Of a stretch of 64,000 bases of DNA, positions 10,280-24,864 are shown piece after piece. Position numbers and translations under genes: made by a program. The notes under the pieces were generated by a model. It did not search any database, was not told the DNA's origin, and saw only the letters and a program-made list of their open reading frames with translations. Positions within the stretch are counted from its first letter, which is position 1; every line of letters starts with the position of its first letter. This DNA comes from Trichomonas vaginalis G3. Its lineage: Eukaryota; Parabasalia; Trichomonadida; Trichomonadidae. The stretch spans positions 4,968,252 through 5,032,251 of the forward strand of contig NC_067207.1 in assembly GCF_026262505.1 (NCBI RefSeq). Reading direction: 5' to 3'.

Positions 10280-11497
10280 CTTCTTACTAAAATAATTGAA
10301 TTTATTTATTTTTACACCAAAATAATAAATCCATTTAGTTTTATAGTAACTCCATTTTCCAATTCTATGTGCGACGATATGATTCTAGTCATTCTCTTAT
10401 TTTCATTAAAGCCTATAAATTCATTATTAAATAATGAAAAAAAATGCATAAGGATATTACAAAGACTTTTTGGGATTATCAATTTTGATAATTTTCGATG
10501 ATAAATCTTAATAATATTTTAAATGATTGCTCCAGCCAGTATTTGTTTATGTGAATTATTTTAAAAACACATTGGAAACTTACTATTTTTATACTTTAGC
10601 GCATAAAAGAATTCTCAGTTCAATGTGTGAGCTTTACCAATAAAATGCAACTAAATGCTCACAAAAAAAATTAGAGAATTTTGCAGTTTCATTTCCCATA
10701 TTCAGATCTAATCTTGCTAAGTATCACATTGTTCTAATGTCTTATTGCAATATATCCATATCCTATCCAATCTCCTATAAGTTCTTTACTTACGAAATGA
10801 TCTCTCGAAATTCTCTAATTTCCAAAATAATTCTCTAAATAAAATCGCTTAGTGTCGCCAAAAAATGAATGAAATTAAAAATCACATTTTGAGTACTTCC
10901 TGAGACTCTCTCTTTGTCAGAAAGTATACATTGAAAAAAAAATATTTATGAAATTTAGAAAGAGAATTAGAAATACTATATATTTATATCCAAAGTTTCA
11001 AGCATAAAAAAGAAATACACATTCAATCTCACGTTTCTGACAATAGATTGAGCCAAAAAATTCTGCAGCGAATGATGGCATTTCTTTCAAAAAAAAATTG
11101 AATAGAACACAAAAAATCATTGAAGCATATAGGCGACTTCTTCCAATAGGCCAGAAATTCCATATTGAAACCGAATCCAACACATTTGTTGCGGTTTATT
11201 GGCAAACATTAAGGACCTACCTGCGTTTATTAACCAGAAATGAAAATATCAAATTCACATTTCCCATGAAATTATCATAGAAATCGATGTCCATGACAAG
11301 ATGCTTAGTAGACTCATTACTCACTACGATGTATTTTTACTATTGCTAGAATAAACTTTTTTTTCTTATTGAGAATTCAATTTCTTGAAAAACATATAAA
11401 CATAAATGTTTCGATATTAGTTTGTTATGTATATGCTCAAAACTATATAACAAAATGTAAAGATTCAAGCTTTTGCATTTAACTTTTATTCCAGAAA

Positions 11498-11850
11498 TTA
11501 TTAATTCTCTTCCTTGGAACTTCTCTATAATACTCTTTGATGAGCATGCCATTGGTGCTTGTGGGCAAAACTTTATGTGAAAAACATATATTCTGATGGT
11601 TTCTCGCCTGCCTTAATGTATCTGATTATGTTCGCGCTTGGTGAGCCCTCATGGCAGAAACAATACTCTCGGCATGCATTACGCGGAGCTTGACTACTGC
11701 GGGGCAAAACAGTTGAACTTCCCTTGAAATTTTTTCGTCGCTTTTACCTTGTGCAAGCAATTGTGGAACTTCGCATGTTAGCATCCATTATCACTGCAAG
11801 ATTGCTTCAAATGTAGCTCCAACAAGCGGGCACTTAACAAGAAAAAATTA
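11498..11850 (-). pseudogene. Saposin-like gene copy 2 (noisy)
   Basis: Minus-strand match to the cassette's saposin-like gene with both ends recognisable. It is broken as given and lies in the error-rich stretch. The start is approximate. Confidence 0.65.
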
Positions 11851-12733
11851 TTATAAATGTCAGTCTTGTCAAATGACAACTTTATTTCGAGACGATAAGA
11901 AATAGGTTATCATAAATACCATAATAAGAGTACATTCTCAGCCTGTCTATTATTTTTGTTTTCAAAACCTCTGAAATTTGAAAAACAAATGAAAAGTTTG
12001 AACTAATAATTAAATATCATTGAATTGAGTTACTATACAAGGGCTGTTGAGGTAAAAATCATTCATATCGCATTAAATCTCGCAAGTGCTCCGAGCAGCA
12101 ATATCCCATAAGCTAGAATCAATAGTTTTTCATACACAATTCGAGTCAATGAATAAGATTTGATTTATTTCGTTTCTTACAGAACCAAGCAAATAATAAA
12201 CTTGTTAGCAGTATTTTTAATCTGAGATCAATGCAATTGTTCCAGATACATTCTAGAGCAACAAACTCTAATTTATATTCATATTATACTAGAAGCCAAT
12301 AATACCATTCAATTATAAAATGTTTAATTTATTATAGTTAATTTATCAGATAACGAGAGTTTGTACGAATATACTCAACTACAATAAAGCATAATTAAAA
12401 TTCAAAGTTTAAGATCATAATTGTTTCGACCATTTTTGAATAAGCACTATAAAGTAATATATGAATAAAATGTTTACTTTTGTAATTTCGTATATTTCAA
12501 TTAGTTATTTTTAACTCGATTGAGCATTTGTACGAAAAAATTCTTTGAACCGCACATGCTCACCTCAGAATTAAATGAGCATACAAAGTATTTTTTCTTT
12601 CTTTCTATTCAAACAGAATAATTTCAATTTCAATAAATAATCGATTTAAGTATAATTCTTGTATTTGAATGCATTCCATATGGTATATTGAATGATTGTC
12701 TTGTTGTCTTCAGTCCCAATAAAATACTTTTTT

Positions 12734-14190
12734 ATGAGCGACCATCATATTTATAACGAGCTATATCAGTAAATATTAAAGATTATGATGATACATATAT
12801 CAACATCACCTCTCAACGACAGGTGAAGAAAACAAAATGTTTAAAACAAACAAAAATAACTTGATCAAATCATCTGTTACAGATAGATAAATATTATTAA
12901 AGGTTATCATTCGATTTAATAATCGATATGTTAAAGGATACAAATCTCTCATGACAAAACTTTGCCAAGAATTTCACCTTGATAAATATGATCATTACTT
13001 AATCCATCCCAATCTTCATGAAGAAAACACAATTATAATGCTATTGTGAACGATGACATTGATGCATTTATTTTCCTATCACAAGAAATAATTTAAATAA
13101 AAAAAAATACAAATTGATTTATATCCAATTCAAGACTTTCCATATTCACTGATTGAATTATGTAGTTATATGGATCTTAAATGTTTCAAACTATTGAGAT
13201 CAAATATAATTCAAAAACTACTCGTCTTTGTCTTATAATTCGTTTTAGGAGAAATCCAGATATTATGAGTGAATGTAATGAAAGAACAAAAAATTAATGG
13301 CAGTTGTATGCAATATTCACTAGCTGTACATAACATTGATTTTGTTACTTTTCTAATGAATGATGCACAACCTCGAAATAGAATTGAATTATTGCTATTA
13401 CTATCATAATAATTCATGCATATTTCATTTATTTAGATAAACAAACAATTTCAATGAATGTTTTACTATTCACCTTGTATTCCTAATCTCATTGAATATT
13501 TATTTTCACATGTTTCCGATTAAATTTTACAAATAAAGGAGGTACTGCCAATTCTTCAGTTGTTAATAACAAATCAGCCGCTGTACTTACCCATGGAGCC
13601 AATGTTGCTACAACAATAAAATGTCTTCTAAATCTTCGATTCATATTGCTGCAGAACATAATAGTTTAGAAACTGCAAACTTATAACTTATGGATCAATA
13701 GCAAAAGTAATCAAATTTGACTCCTCTTCATCAAAATGCAGCATTGTTTAACAGTAAAGAAACAGCAGAACTCCTTATTGCATATGGTGCTGATATACAT
13801 GCAAAAACTTCTCGTAGTTTTAATGCTCTTCATTTTGCAGCAAGAGGAAAATAGTAAGAAATGCCAGAACTTTCTAATTGCATGCGGTTGACTCTCATTG
13901 AAGGACAATTATAAAAATTGCTCTCATTATGCCGCTGAAAATGGTTGTGAAGAAATAAAAATTTCTTATCTCAAATGGTGTGATATCAACATAAGAGATA
14001 ATTTAGATTATACTGCACTTCACTGTGCATCATGTAATGTAATAAAAAAACTTATAGAAACTTTACTTTACATGGAGCAGACATCAATGCAAAGGGTTTC
14101 ATGATATGACTCCCCTTTGTTGTGCATATAACATAATAGGAAGAAACACGCAAATTTCTAATATCACGTGGTGCAAAAATTATAACCATA
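12734..14190 (+). pseudogene. Ankyrin-repeat gene copy 3 (noisy)
   Basis: The ATG at 12734 is intact. The body is more deletion-prone than the other copies (for example around 12790-12890 and 13520-13720), so it is shorter overall. The usual stop context is damaged and the end is approximate. The sixth repeat has the A version, here undamaged (GATTATACTGCACTTCACTG). Confidence 0.75.
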
Positions 14191-15365
14191 CTTACTAAAT
14201 AATTGAATTTATTTATTTTTACACCAAAATAATAAATACTATATAGTAACTCCATTTTCAATTCTATGTGCCGAGAGAATATGATTCTAGTCATTCTCTT
14301 ATTTTCATTAAAGCCTATATAATATCTATAAATAATGAAAAAAAATTCATAAGGATATTACAAAGACTTTTTGGATTATCAATTTTGATAATCGTCATAA
14401 ATCTTAATAATATTTTAATATGCATTGCTCCAGCCAGTATTTGTTTATGTGCTAAAAAAACTAAAACTTACTTATTTTTATACTTTTAGCGCATAAAGAA
14501 TTCAGTTCAATGTGTGAGCTTTACCAAAAAATGCAATAATGCACACAAAAAAAATTAAGAAACAGTTTCATTTCCATATTCAGATCTATCTTGCTAATAT
14601 CACATTGTTCTTAAGTCTTATTGCAATATATCCATATCCTATCAATCTCCTAATAAGTCTTTACTTACGAAATTGATCTCGAAAATTCTCTAATTTCCAA
14701 AATAATTCTCTAAATAAATCGGTTAGTGTCGCCAAAAAGTGATGAAATTAAAAATCACATTTTGAGTATCTTCCTGAGCTCTCTTTGTCAGAAAGTATAC
14801 ATTTGAAAAAAAAATATTTATGAAAGTTAGAAAGAGAATTAGAAATACTATATATTTATATCCAAAGTTTCAAGCATAAAAAAGAAATACACATTCAATC
14901 TCACGTTCTTGAACATAGATTGAGCCAAAAATTTGCAGCGAATGATGGCATTTCCTTTCAAAAAAATTGAATAGAACACAAAAAATCAATTGAAGCATAA
15001 GCGACTTCTTCCAATAGGCCCGAAAATTCCATATTGAAACCGAATCCAACACATTTGTTGCGGGTTTATTGCAAACATTAAGGACCTACCTGCGTTTATT
15101 AAACCAGAAATGAAAATATCAAATTCACATTTCCCATGAAATTTATCATATAGAATCCGTTGTCATGCAGCAAGATGCTTAGTAGATCCATTACTCACTA
15201 CGATGTATTTTACTATTGCTAGAATAAACTTTTTTTCTTATGAGAATTCAATTTCTTTGAAAACATATAAACATAAAATGTTCGATATTAGTTGTTATGT
15301 ATATGCTCAAACTATATAACAAAATGTAAAGATTCAAGCTTTTGCATTAACTTTTATTCCAGAAA

Positions 15366-15727
15366 TTATGGTTTTAATTCTCTTCTTGGAACTCTTCTCT
15401 TAAATACTCTTTGGATGAGCAGTGTCCATTGGTGCTTTGTGGGGCAAAACTTATGTGAAAAACATATTTCTTGATGGTTTCTCGCCTGCTTAATGTATCT
15501 GATTATTTCGCCTTGTGAGCCCCTCATGGCAGAACAATACTCTCGGCATGCATACGCGGAGCTTGACTCTACTGCGGGGCAAAAACAGTTGAACTCCTTG
15601 AAATTTTTTTCGTCGCTTTTACCTTGTGCAAGCAATTGTGGAACCGCCTAGTTAGCATCTTGCATAAACTGCAAGATTGTTCTTCAAATGTAGCTCCAAC
15701 AAGACGGGCACATAACAAGAAAAACAT
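15366..15727 (-). pseudogene. Saposin-like gene copy 3 (noisy)
   Basis: Full-length minus-strand match to the saposin-like gene. It is broken as given, in the unpolished part of the array. The C-terminal half is well preserved, including the Tyr-Ile-Lys / Ile-Cys region. Confidence 0.7.
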
Positions 15728-16682
15728 TTATTATAAAATGTCAGTCTTGTCAAATGACAACTTTTATTTTCAGAAGTCGATAAGAAATATATGGTTATAT
15801 AAATACCATTATATATATAAGTACGAATTTCCAGCCTGTCTATTATTTTTGTTTTCAAAACCTCTGAAAATTGAAAACACAAATGAAAAGTTTGAACTAA
15901 TAATTAAATATCATTTGAATTGAGATTACTATACAAGGGCTGTTGAGGGTAAAAAGTGACATTCAAATTTATGCTCGGCATAAATCTCGCAAGTGCTCCG
16001 AGCAGCAATATCCCATAAGCTGAATCAATAGTTTTTCATACACAATCGAGTCAATGAATAAGATTTGATTATTTTTTTCGTTTTTCTACAAACACAAGCA
16101 AATATAAACTTTGTTAGCAGAGTATTTCTTATCTGAGATTCAATGCAATTGTTCCAGATACATTCTAGAGAACAACAAACTCTAATTTATTATATTATAC
16201 TAGCAAGCCAATAAATTACCATCAAATTATTAAAAATGTTAATTTATTATAGTTAATTTATCAGATACGAGAGTTTGTACGAATATACTCAACTGAACGA
16301 ATAAAGGCATATTAAAATTCAAAAGTTTAAGATCATTAAAATTGTTTCGACCATGAGAATAAGCACATGGTTTTAAGTTAATATATGAATAATTGTTACT
16401 TTTTGAATTCGTATATTCAATTAGTATTTTTAACTCGATTTGAGCATTTGTACGAAAAAAATTCTTTTGAACCTGCTATTGCTCACATTGCTTTTTTCTG
16501 ATATCAGAATTAAATGAGCATACAAAGTATTTTTTCTTTCTTTCTGGTATTCAAACAGAAATAATTTCAATTTCAATAAATAAATCGACTTTAAGTATAA
16601 TTCTTGTATTTGAATGCATTCACTATGGTATATTGAATGATTGTTTGTTTTGTGTCTTCACGCCGATAAAAATACTTTTTTT

Positions 16683-18230
16683 ATGAGCGACCATCATATT
16701 TATAACGAGCTTATTCAGTAAATATAAAGATTATGATGATACATTTAATGCACTACACAGGCTTCGGTCTAACCGAAGGTGAAGAAATTACAAATGTTTA
16801 CAAACAAATCAAAAATAACTTGATCGAAAACACATATTTTAGTGCAGATAGTATGATAAATATTATTAAAGGTATCATTCGATTTAATTAATCGATATGT
16901 TAAAGATACAAATCTCTCATGACAAAACTTTGCCAAGAATTTCACCTTTGATAAATATGACATTATTCAATCCATTCCAAATCTTCATGAAGAAAACACA
17001 ATTTATAATGCTATTGTGAACGATGACATTGATGCATTTATTTCCTTCACTGAACAAGAAGGTTTAATTTAAATTCAAAAATCGAAAATTGTTTATATCA
17101 ATTCAAGACTTTCCATATTCACTGATTGAATTATGTAGTTATTATGGATCTGTTAAATGTTTCAACACTATTGAGATCAAAATATAATTCCAAAACTACT
17201 CGTCTTTGTCTTTATAATTTCGTTTTTAGGAGAAATCCAGATATTATGAGTGAATGTATGAAAGAACAAAAAATTAATGGCAGTTGTATGCAATATCACT
17301 AGCTGTACATAAACATTGATTTTGTTACTTATCTAATGAATGAGCACAACCTCGAAATAGAATTGAATTATTGCTATTACTATCATTAATATTCACTGCA
17401 TATTTCATTATTTAGATCAACAAAACAATTTCAATGAATGTTTTACTTATTCACCTTGTTTTTTTTATTCCTAATCTCATTGAATATTTATTTTCACATG
17501 TTTCCGATATAAATTTTACAAATAAAGGAGGTATGTCTGCACTTCATTATTCTTCAGTTGTTAATAACAAATCAGCCGCTGAATTTCTTATTGCCCATGG
17601 AGCCAATGTTGCTACAAACAATTAAAATTGTCTCGTAATCTTTCAATTTCATATTGCTGCAGAAACATAATAGTAAACTGCAAATCTTCTTTATAACGTA
17701 TTGGAGCTGATGTTAATGCAAAAAGTAATCAAGATTTGACTCTCTTTCATCATGCCAGCATTCGTTTAACAGTAAAGAAAACAGCAGAACTCCTTATTGC
17801 ATATGGTGCTGATATACATGCCAAAAACCTTCTCGTAGTTTTAATGCTCTTCATTTTGCAGCAAGAGAAAATAGTAAAGAAATTGCAGAACTTCTAATTG
17901 CATGCGGTATTTGATGTCAATGCTATTGAAGACAATTATAAAAAATCTGCTCTTCATTATGCCGCTGAAAATGGTTGTGAAGAAATAGTAAAATTTCTTA
18001 TCTCAAATGGTGCTGATATCACATAAGAGATAATTTAGATTATACTGACTGTTCACTGTGCATCATGTAATGGTAATAAAGAGAATTTATAGAAACTTTA
18101 CTTTCACATGGAGCAGACATCAATGCAAAGGGTTTTCATGATATGACTCCCCTTTGTTTGTGCAATAACTCCTAATGAGGAAGAAGCAGCTAAATTTCTA
18201 ATATCACGTGGTGCAAAAATTAAACCATAG
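16683..18230 (+). pseudogene. Ankyrin-repeat gene copy 4 (noisy)
   Basis: ATG 16683 and TAG 18228-18230 are both present. The copy is slightly longer than the clean 1530-base copies because inserted bases dominate here. The frame is broken many times by scattered indels. The region 17434-17625 still reads as the end of the N-terminal domain and the first ankyrin repeat. Confidence 0.8.
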
Positions 18231-19433
18231 TTCTTATTAAATAATTGAATTTATTTTATTTTTACACCAAAATAATAAATCCATTTAGTTATAGTAACTC
18301 CTCATTTTCAATTCTATGTGCCGAGAGAATATATTCTAGTCATTCTCTTTATTTTCATTAAAGCCTATAAATTTCATTATAATAATGAAAAAAATGCATA
18401 AGGATATTACAAGACTTTTTGGATTAACAATTTTGATAATTTTCGATGATAAATCTTATAATATTTTAAATGCATTGCTCCAGCCAGTATTTGTTTATGT
18501 GCAATTATTTTAAAAACACATTGGAAACGTTACTATTTTTATACTTTAGCGCATAAAGAATCTCAGTTCAATGTGTGAGCCTCTTACCAAATAAATGCAT
18601 AAATGCTCACAAAAAAAATTAGAGAATTTTGCAGTTTTCATTCCCATATTTCAGATCTAATCTTGCTAAGTATCACATTGTTCTAATGTCTTATTGCAAT
18701 ATATCCATATCCTATCAATTCCTAATAAGTTCTTTACTTACGAAATTGATCTCGAAATTCTCTAATTCCAAAATAATTTTCTAAATAAATCGCTTAGGTG
18801 TCGCCAAAAAATGTATGAAATTAAAATCACATTTTGAGTACTCCTGAGACTCTCTTTGTCAGAAAGTATACATTTGAAAAAAAATAATTTATGAAATTTA
18901 GAAAGAGAATTAGAAATACTATATATTTATATCCAAAGTTTTCAAGCATAAAAGAAATACACATTCAATCTCACGTTCTGAACAATAGATTGAGCCAAAA
19001 AATTTGCAGCGAATGATGGCATTTCCTTTCAAAAAAATTGAATAGAACACAAAAATCAATTGAAGACTAAGGCGACTTCTTCCAATAGGCCAGAAATTCC
19101 ATATTGAAAACCGAATTCCACACATTTGTTGCGGTTTATTGCAAACATTAAGGACCTACTGCGTTTATTAAACAGAAATGGAAAATATCAAATTCACATT
19201 TCCATGCAAATTATCATAGAAATCGATGTCCATGAGCAAGATGCTTAGTAGACTCATTACTCACTACGATGTATTTTTTACTTATGCTAGAATAAACTTT
19301 TTTTTCTTATTGAGAATTCAATTTTCTTGAAAACATATAAACATAAATGTTTCGATATTAGTTGTTATGTATATGCTCAAACATTTAACAAAATGTAAGA
19401 TTCAAGCTTTTGCATTAACTTTTATTCCAGAAA

Positions 19434-19797
19434 TTATGGTTTTAATTCTTCTTTGGAACTCTTCTCTTAAATACTCTTTGATGAGCATGTCCATTGGTGC
19501 TTTTGTGGGGCAAAACTTATGTGAAAAACATATTTCTGGATGGTTTCTCGCCTGCCTTAATGTATCTGATTATTTCGCGCTTGTGAGCCCTCACTGGCAG
19601 AACAATACTCTCGGCATGCATACGCGGAGCTTGACTCTACTGCGGGGCAAAAAACAGTTTGAACTCCTTTGAAATTTTTTCGTCGCTTTTACCTTGTGCA
19701 AGCAATTGTGGAACTCGCCATGTTAGCATCTTGCATACACTGCAAGATTGTTCTTCAAATGTAGCTCCAACAAGACGGGCACATAACAGAAAAACAT
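19434..19797 (-). pseudogene. Saposin-like gene copy 4 (noisy)
   Basis: Full-length match on the minus strand. Its N-terminal part, with the secretion signal and first cysteine pair, reads cleanly. It is broken further on as given, probably from sequence error. Confidence 0.7.
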
Positions 19798-20750
19798 TAT
19801 TATAAAATGTCAGTCTTGTCAAATGACAACTTTATTTCAGAGAGATCGATAAGAAATATAGGTTATATAAATACCATATAATATAGAGTCGAATTCTCAG
19901 CTGTCTATTATTTTTGTTTTCAAACCTCTGAAAATTGAAACACAAATGAAAAAGTTTGAACTAAATAATTAAATATCATTTGAATTGAGTATTACTATAC
20001 AAGGCTGTTGAGGGTAAAAAGTGACATTCAAATTTATGCTCGGCATAAATCTCGCAAGTGCTTCGAGCAGCAATATCCCATAAGCTGAATCAATAGTTTT
20101 TCATACACAATTCGAGTCAATGAATAAGATTTGATTTATTTCGTTTTTCTACAGAACACAAGCAAATAATAAACTTGTTAGCAGTATTTCTTAATCTGAG
20201 ATCAATGCAATTGTTCCAGATACATTCTAGAGCAACAAACTCTAATTTAATTATATTTATACTAGCAAGCCAATAATACATCAAATTATTAAAAATGTTA
20301 ATTTATTATAGTTATTTATCAGATAACGAGAGTTTGTACGAATATACTCAACTGAACGAATAAAGGATAATTAAAATTCAAAGTTTAAGATCATAAAATA
20401 TGTTTCGACCATTTTTGAGAATAAGCACATGAGTTTTAAGTAATATATGAATAAAATGTTTACTTTTTGTAATTTCGTATATTTCAATTAGTATTTTAAC
20501 TCGATTGAGCATTTGTACGAAAAAAATTCTTTTGAACCTGCTATGCCTCACATGCTTTTTCTTGATATCAGAATTAAATGAGCAACAATCAGTATTTTTC
20601 TTTCTTTCTGGTATTCAAACAGAAATAATTCAATTTCAATAAATAAATCGACTTTAAGTATAATTCTGTATTTGAATGCATTCACTATGTTTATATGAAT
20701 GATTGTCTTGTTTTGTTTTTTTTGTCTTCACGCCGATAAAATACTTTTTT

Positions 20751-22280
20751 ATGAGCGACCATCATATTATAACGAGCTTATCAGTAATAATAAGATTATG
20801 ATGATACATTTAATGCACTTACACAGGCTTCGTCTAACGAAGGTGAAGAAAATTACAAATGTTTACAAACAAATCAAAAATAACTTGATCGAAACATCAT
20901 ATTTAGTGCGATAGTATGATAAATATTATTTAAAGGTATCATTCGATTTAATAATCGATATGTTAAAGGATACAAATCTCTCATGACAAAACTTTGCCAA
21001 GAATTTCACCTTGATTAAATATGACATTATTTCAATCCATTCCAAATCTTCATGAAGAAAACACAATTTATAATGCTATTGTGAAGATGACATTGATGCA
21101 TTTATTTTCTTCACTGAACAAGAAGGTTTTAATCTTAAATCAAAATCGAAATTGATTTATATCCAATTCAAGACTTTCCATATTCACTGATTGAATTATG
21201 TAGTTTATTATGGATCTGTTAAATGTTTTTCAAACTATGAGATCAAAATATAATTCAAAAACTACTCGTCTTTGTCATTTATAATTCGTTTTTAGGAGAA
21301 AATCCAGATATTATGAGTGAATGTATGAAAGTAACAAAAATTAATGGCAGTTGTATGCAATATTCACTAGCTGTACATAACATTGATTTTGTTACTTATC
21401 TAATGAATGAGCACAACTCGAAATAGAATTGAATTATTGCTATTACTATCATAATATTCTGCAATATTTCATTTATTTAGATCAAACAAACATATTTAAT
21501 GAATGTTTTACTTATTCACCCTTGTTTTTTTATTCTAAATCTCATTGAATATTTATTTTCACATGTTTCCGATATAAATTTTACAAATAAAGGAGGTATG
21601 TCTGCACTTCATTATTCTTCAGTTGTTAATAACAAATCAGTCGCTGATTTCTTATTGCCCCATGGAGCCAATGTTGCTACAAACAATTAAAATGTCTCGT
21701 AAATCTTCGATTCATATTGCTCAGAACATAATAGTTTAGAAACTGCAAATCTTCTTATAACGTATGGAGCTGATGTTAATGCACAAAAGTAATCAAGATT
21801 TGACTCCTCTTCATCATGCAGCATTGTTTACAGTAAAGAAACAGCAGAACTCCTTATTGCATATGGTGCTGATATACATGCAAAACTTCTCGTAGTTTTA
21901 ATGCTCTTCATTTTGCAGCAAGAGAAAATTAGTAAAGAAATTGAAGAACTTCTAATTGCTATGCGGGTATTGATGTCAATTGCTATTGAAGACAATTATA
22001 AAAAATCTGCTTTCATTATGCCGCTGAAAATGGTGTGAAGAAATAGTAAAATTTCTTATCTCAAATGGTGCTGATATCAACATAAGAGATAATAGATTAT
22101 ACTGCACTTCAACTGCATCATTTAATGGTAATAAAGAAACTTATAGAAACTTTACTTTCACATGGAGCAGAATCAATGCAAAGGGTTTTCATGATATGAC
22201 TCCCCTTTGTTGTGCAATAACTCATAATCATGGAGAGCAGCTAAATTTCTAATATCACGTGGTGAAAAATTAAACCATAG
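20751..22280 (+). pseudogene. Ankyrin-repeat gene copy 5 (noisy)
   Basis: ATG 20751 to TAG 22278-22280 is 1530 bases, the same as clean copy 7, but insertions and deletions merely balance: the frame is broken repeatedly. It has GAAATTGAAGAAC in the fourth repeat, the Glu variant otherwise seen in copies 8, 11 and 12, so that polymorphism also exists in the noisy part. Confidence 0.8.
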
Positions 22281-23491
22281 TTCTTACTAAATTAATTGAA
22301 ATTTATTTATTTTTTTACACAAAATAAATAAATCCATTTAGTTTATAGTAACTCATTTTCAATTCTATTGTCCGAGAATATGATTCTAGTCATTCTCTAT
22401 TATTCATTAAAGCCTATAAATTCATTATAAATAATGAAAAAAAATGCATAAGGATATTACAAAGACTTTTGGATTATCAATTTTGATAATTTTCCGGATG
22501 ATAAATCTTAATAATATTTATAATGCATTGCTCCAGCCAGTATTTGTTTATGTGCAATTATTTTAAAAACACATTGGAACTTACTATTTTTATACTTTAG
22601 CGCATAAAGAATCTCAGTTCAATGTGTGAGCTTTACCAAATAAATGCAATAAATTGCTCACAAAAAAATTAGAGAATTTGCAGTTCATTTCCCATATTCA
22701 GATCTAATCTTTGCTAGTATCACATTGTTCTAATGGTCTTATTGCAATATATCCATATCCTATCAATCTCCTAATAAGTTCTTTACTTACGAAATTGATC
22801 TCGAAAATTCTCTAATTTCCAAAATAATTACTCTAAATAAAACGCTTAGTGTCGCCAAAAAAAGTGATGAAATTAAAATCACATTTTTGAGTACTTCCTG
22901 AGACTCTCTTTGTCAGAAAAGTATACATTTGAAAAAAATATTTTATGAAATTTTAGAAAGAGAATTAGAAATACTATATATTTATATCCAAAGTTTCAAG
23001 CATAAAAGAAATACACATTCAATTCTACGTTCTGACAATAGATTGAGCCAAAAAATTTGCAGCGAATGATGGCATTTCCTTTCAAAAATTGAAATTAGAA
23101 ACAAAAAATCAATTGAAGCATAAGGCGACTTCTTCCAACAGGCCAGAAATTCCATATTGAAACCGAATCCAACACATTTGTTGCGGTTTATTTGCAAACA
23201 TTAGACCTACCTGCGTTTATTAAACCAGAAATGGAAAATATCAAATTCACATTTCCCATGAAATTATCATAGAAATCCGATGTCCATGAGCAAGATGCCT
23301 AGTAGACTCATTACTCACTACGATGTATTTTTACTATTGCTAGAATAAACTTTTTTCTATGAGAATTCAATTTTCTTGAAAACATATAAACATTAAAAAT
23401 GTTCGATATTAGTTGTTATGGTATATGCTCAAACTATATAAACAAAATGTAAAGATTCAGGCTTTTTGCCATAAAACTTTTATTCCAGAAA

Positions 23492-23867
23492 TTATGGTTT
23501 TAATTCTCTTCTTGGAACTCTTCTTTCTTAAATACTCTTTGATGAGCATGTCCAATTGTGCTTTGTGGGCCAAAATTATGCTGAAAAACATATTTCTTGT
23601 ATGGATTTCTCGCCTGCCTTAATGTATCTGATTATTTCGCGCTTGTGAGCCTCATGGCAGAAACCAATACTCTCGGCATGCATACGCGGAGCTTGACTCT
23701 TACTGCGGGGCAAAAACAGCTGAACTCCCTTTGGAAAATTTTTCGTCGCTTTTACCTTGCTGCAAGCAATTTGTGGAACTTCGCCATGTTAGCATCTTGC
23801 ATCACTGCAAAGATTGCCTTCTTCAAAATGTAGCTCCAACAAGACGGGCACATAACAAGAAAAACAT
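23492..23867 (-). pseudogene. Saposin-like gene copy 5 (noisy)
   Basis: Minus-strand match along its whole length, with both ends recognisable. It lies where error density rises towards 24-25 kb and is broken as given. Confidence 0.65.
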
Positions 23868-24864
23868 TTATTATAAAATGTCAGTCTTTGTCAAATGACA
23901 ACTTTATTTCAGAGAGTCGATAAGAAATATAGGCTTATATAAAATACCATATAATATAGAGACGAATTTCTCAGCCTGTCTATTATTTTTTGTTTTTAAA
24001 ACCTCTGAAAATTGAAAACACAAATGAAAAACAGGTAATTTGGGGAACTAATAATTAAATATTTCATTTGGAATTGACGATTACTATTACAAGGGCTGCT
24101 TGAGTGTAAAAAGTGACATTCAAATTTATGCTCGGCATTAATCTCGCAAGTGCTCGAGCAGCAATATCCATAAGCTGAATCAATAGTTTTTTCATACACA
24201 ATTCGACTGTCAATGAATCAAAGATTTGATTTATTTTCGTTTTTCTACAAACACAAGCAAATAAATAAACTTAGTAGCAGTATTTCTTATCTGATTATCA
24301 ATGCAATTGCTTCCAGATAACATTCTAGAGCAACAAACTCTAATTTATATTATATTATACTAGCAAGCCTAATAATACATCAAATTATTAAAAATGTTTA
24401 ATTTATTATAGTTAATTTATCAGATAACGAGGAGCTTTGTACGGAATATACTCCTGAACGAATAAAGGCATAATCTAAAATTCAAAGTTAAGATCATAAA
24501 AATTGCTTTCGACCATTTTTGGAATAAGCACATGGATGTTTTAAGTAATATATGAATAAAATGTTTACTTTTTGTAATTTTCGTATATTTTCAATTAGTA
24601 TTTTTTAACTCGATTGAGCATTTGTACGAAAAAAAATTCTTTTGAACCTGCTCATGCTCACATGCTTTTTCCTTGATATTCAGGAATTAAATGAGCATAC
24701 AAAGTATTTTTTCTTTCTTCTGGTATCAAACAGAAATAATTTCAATTTCAATAAAATTAAATCGGACTTTTAGTATAACTTCTTTGTATTTGAATGCATT
24801 CACCTATTGTATATGAATGATTGTCTTTTTTGTGTCTTGCACGCCGATAAAAATACTTTTTTTT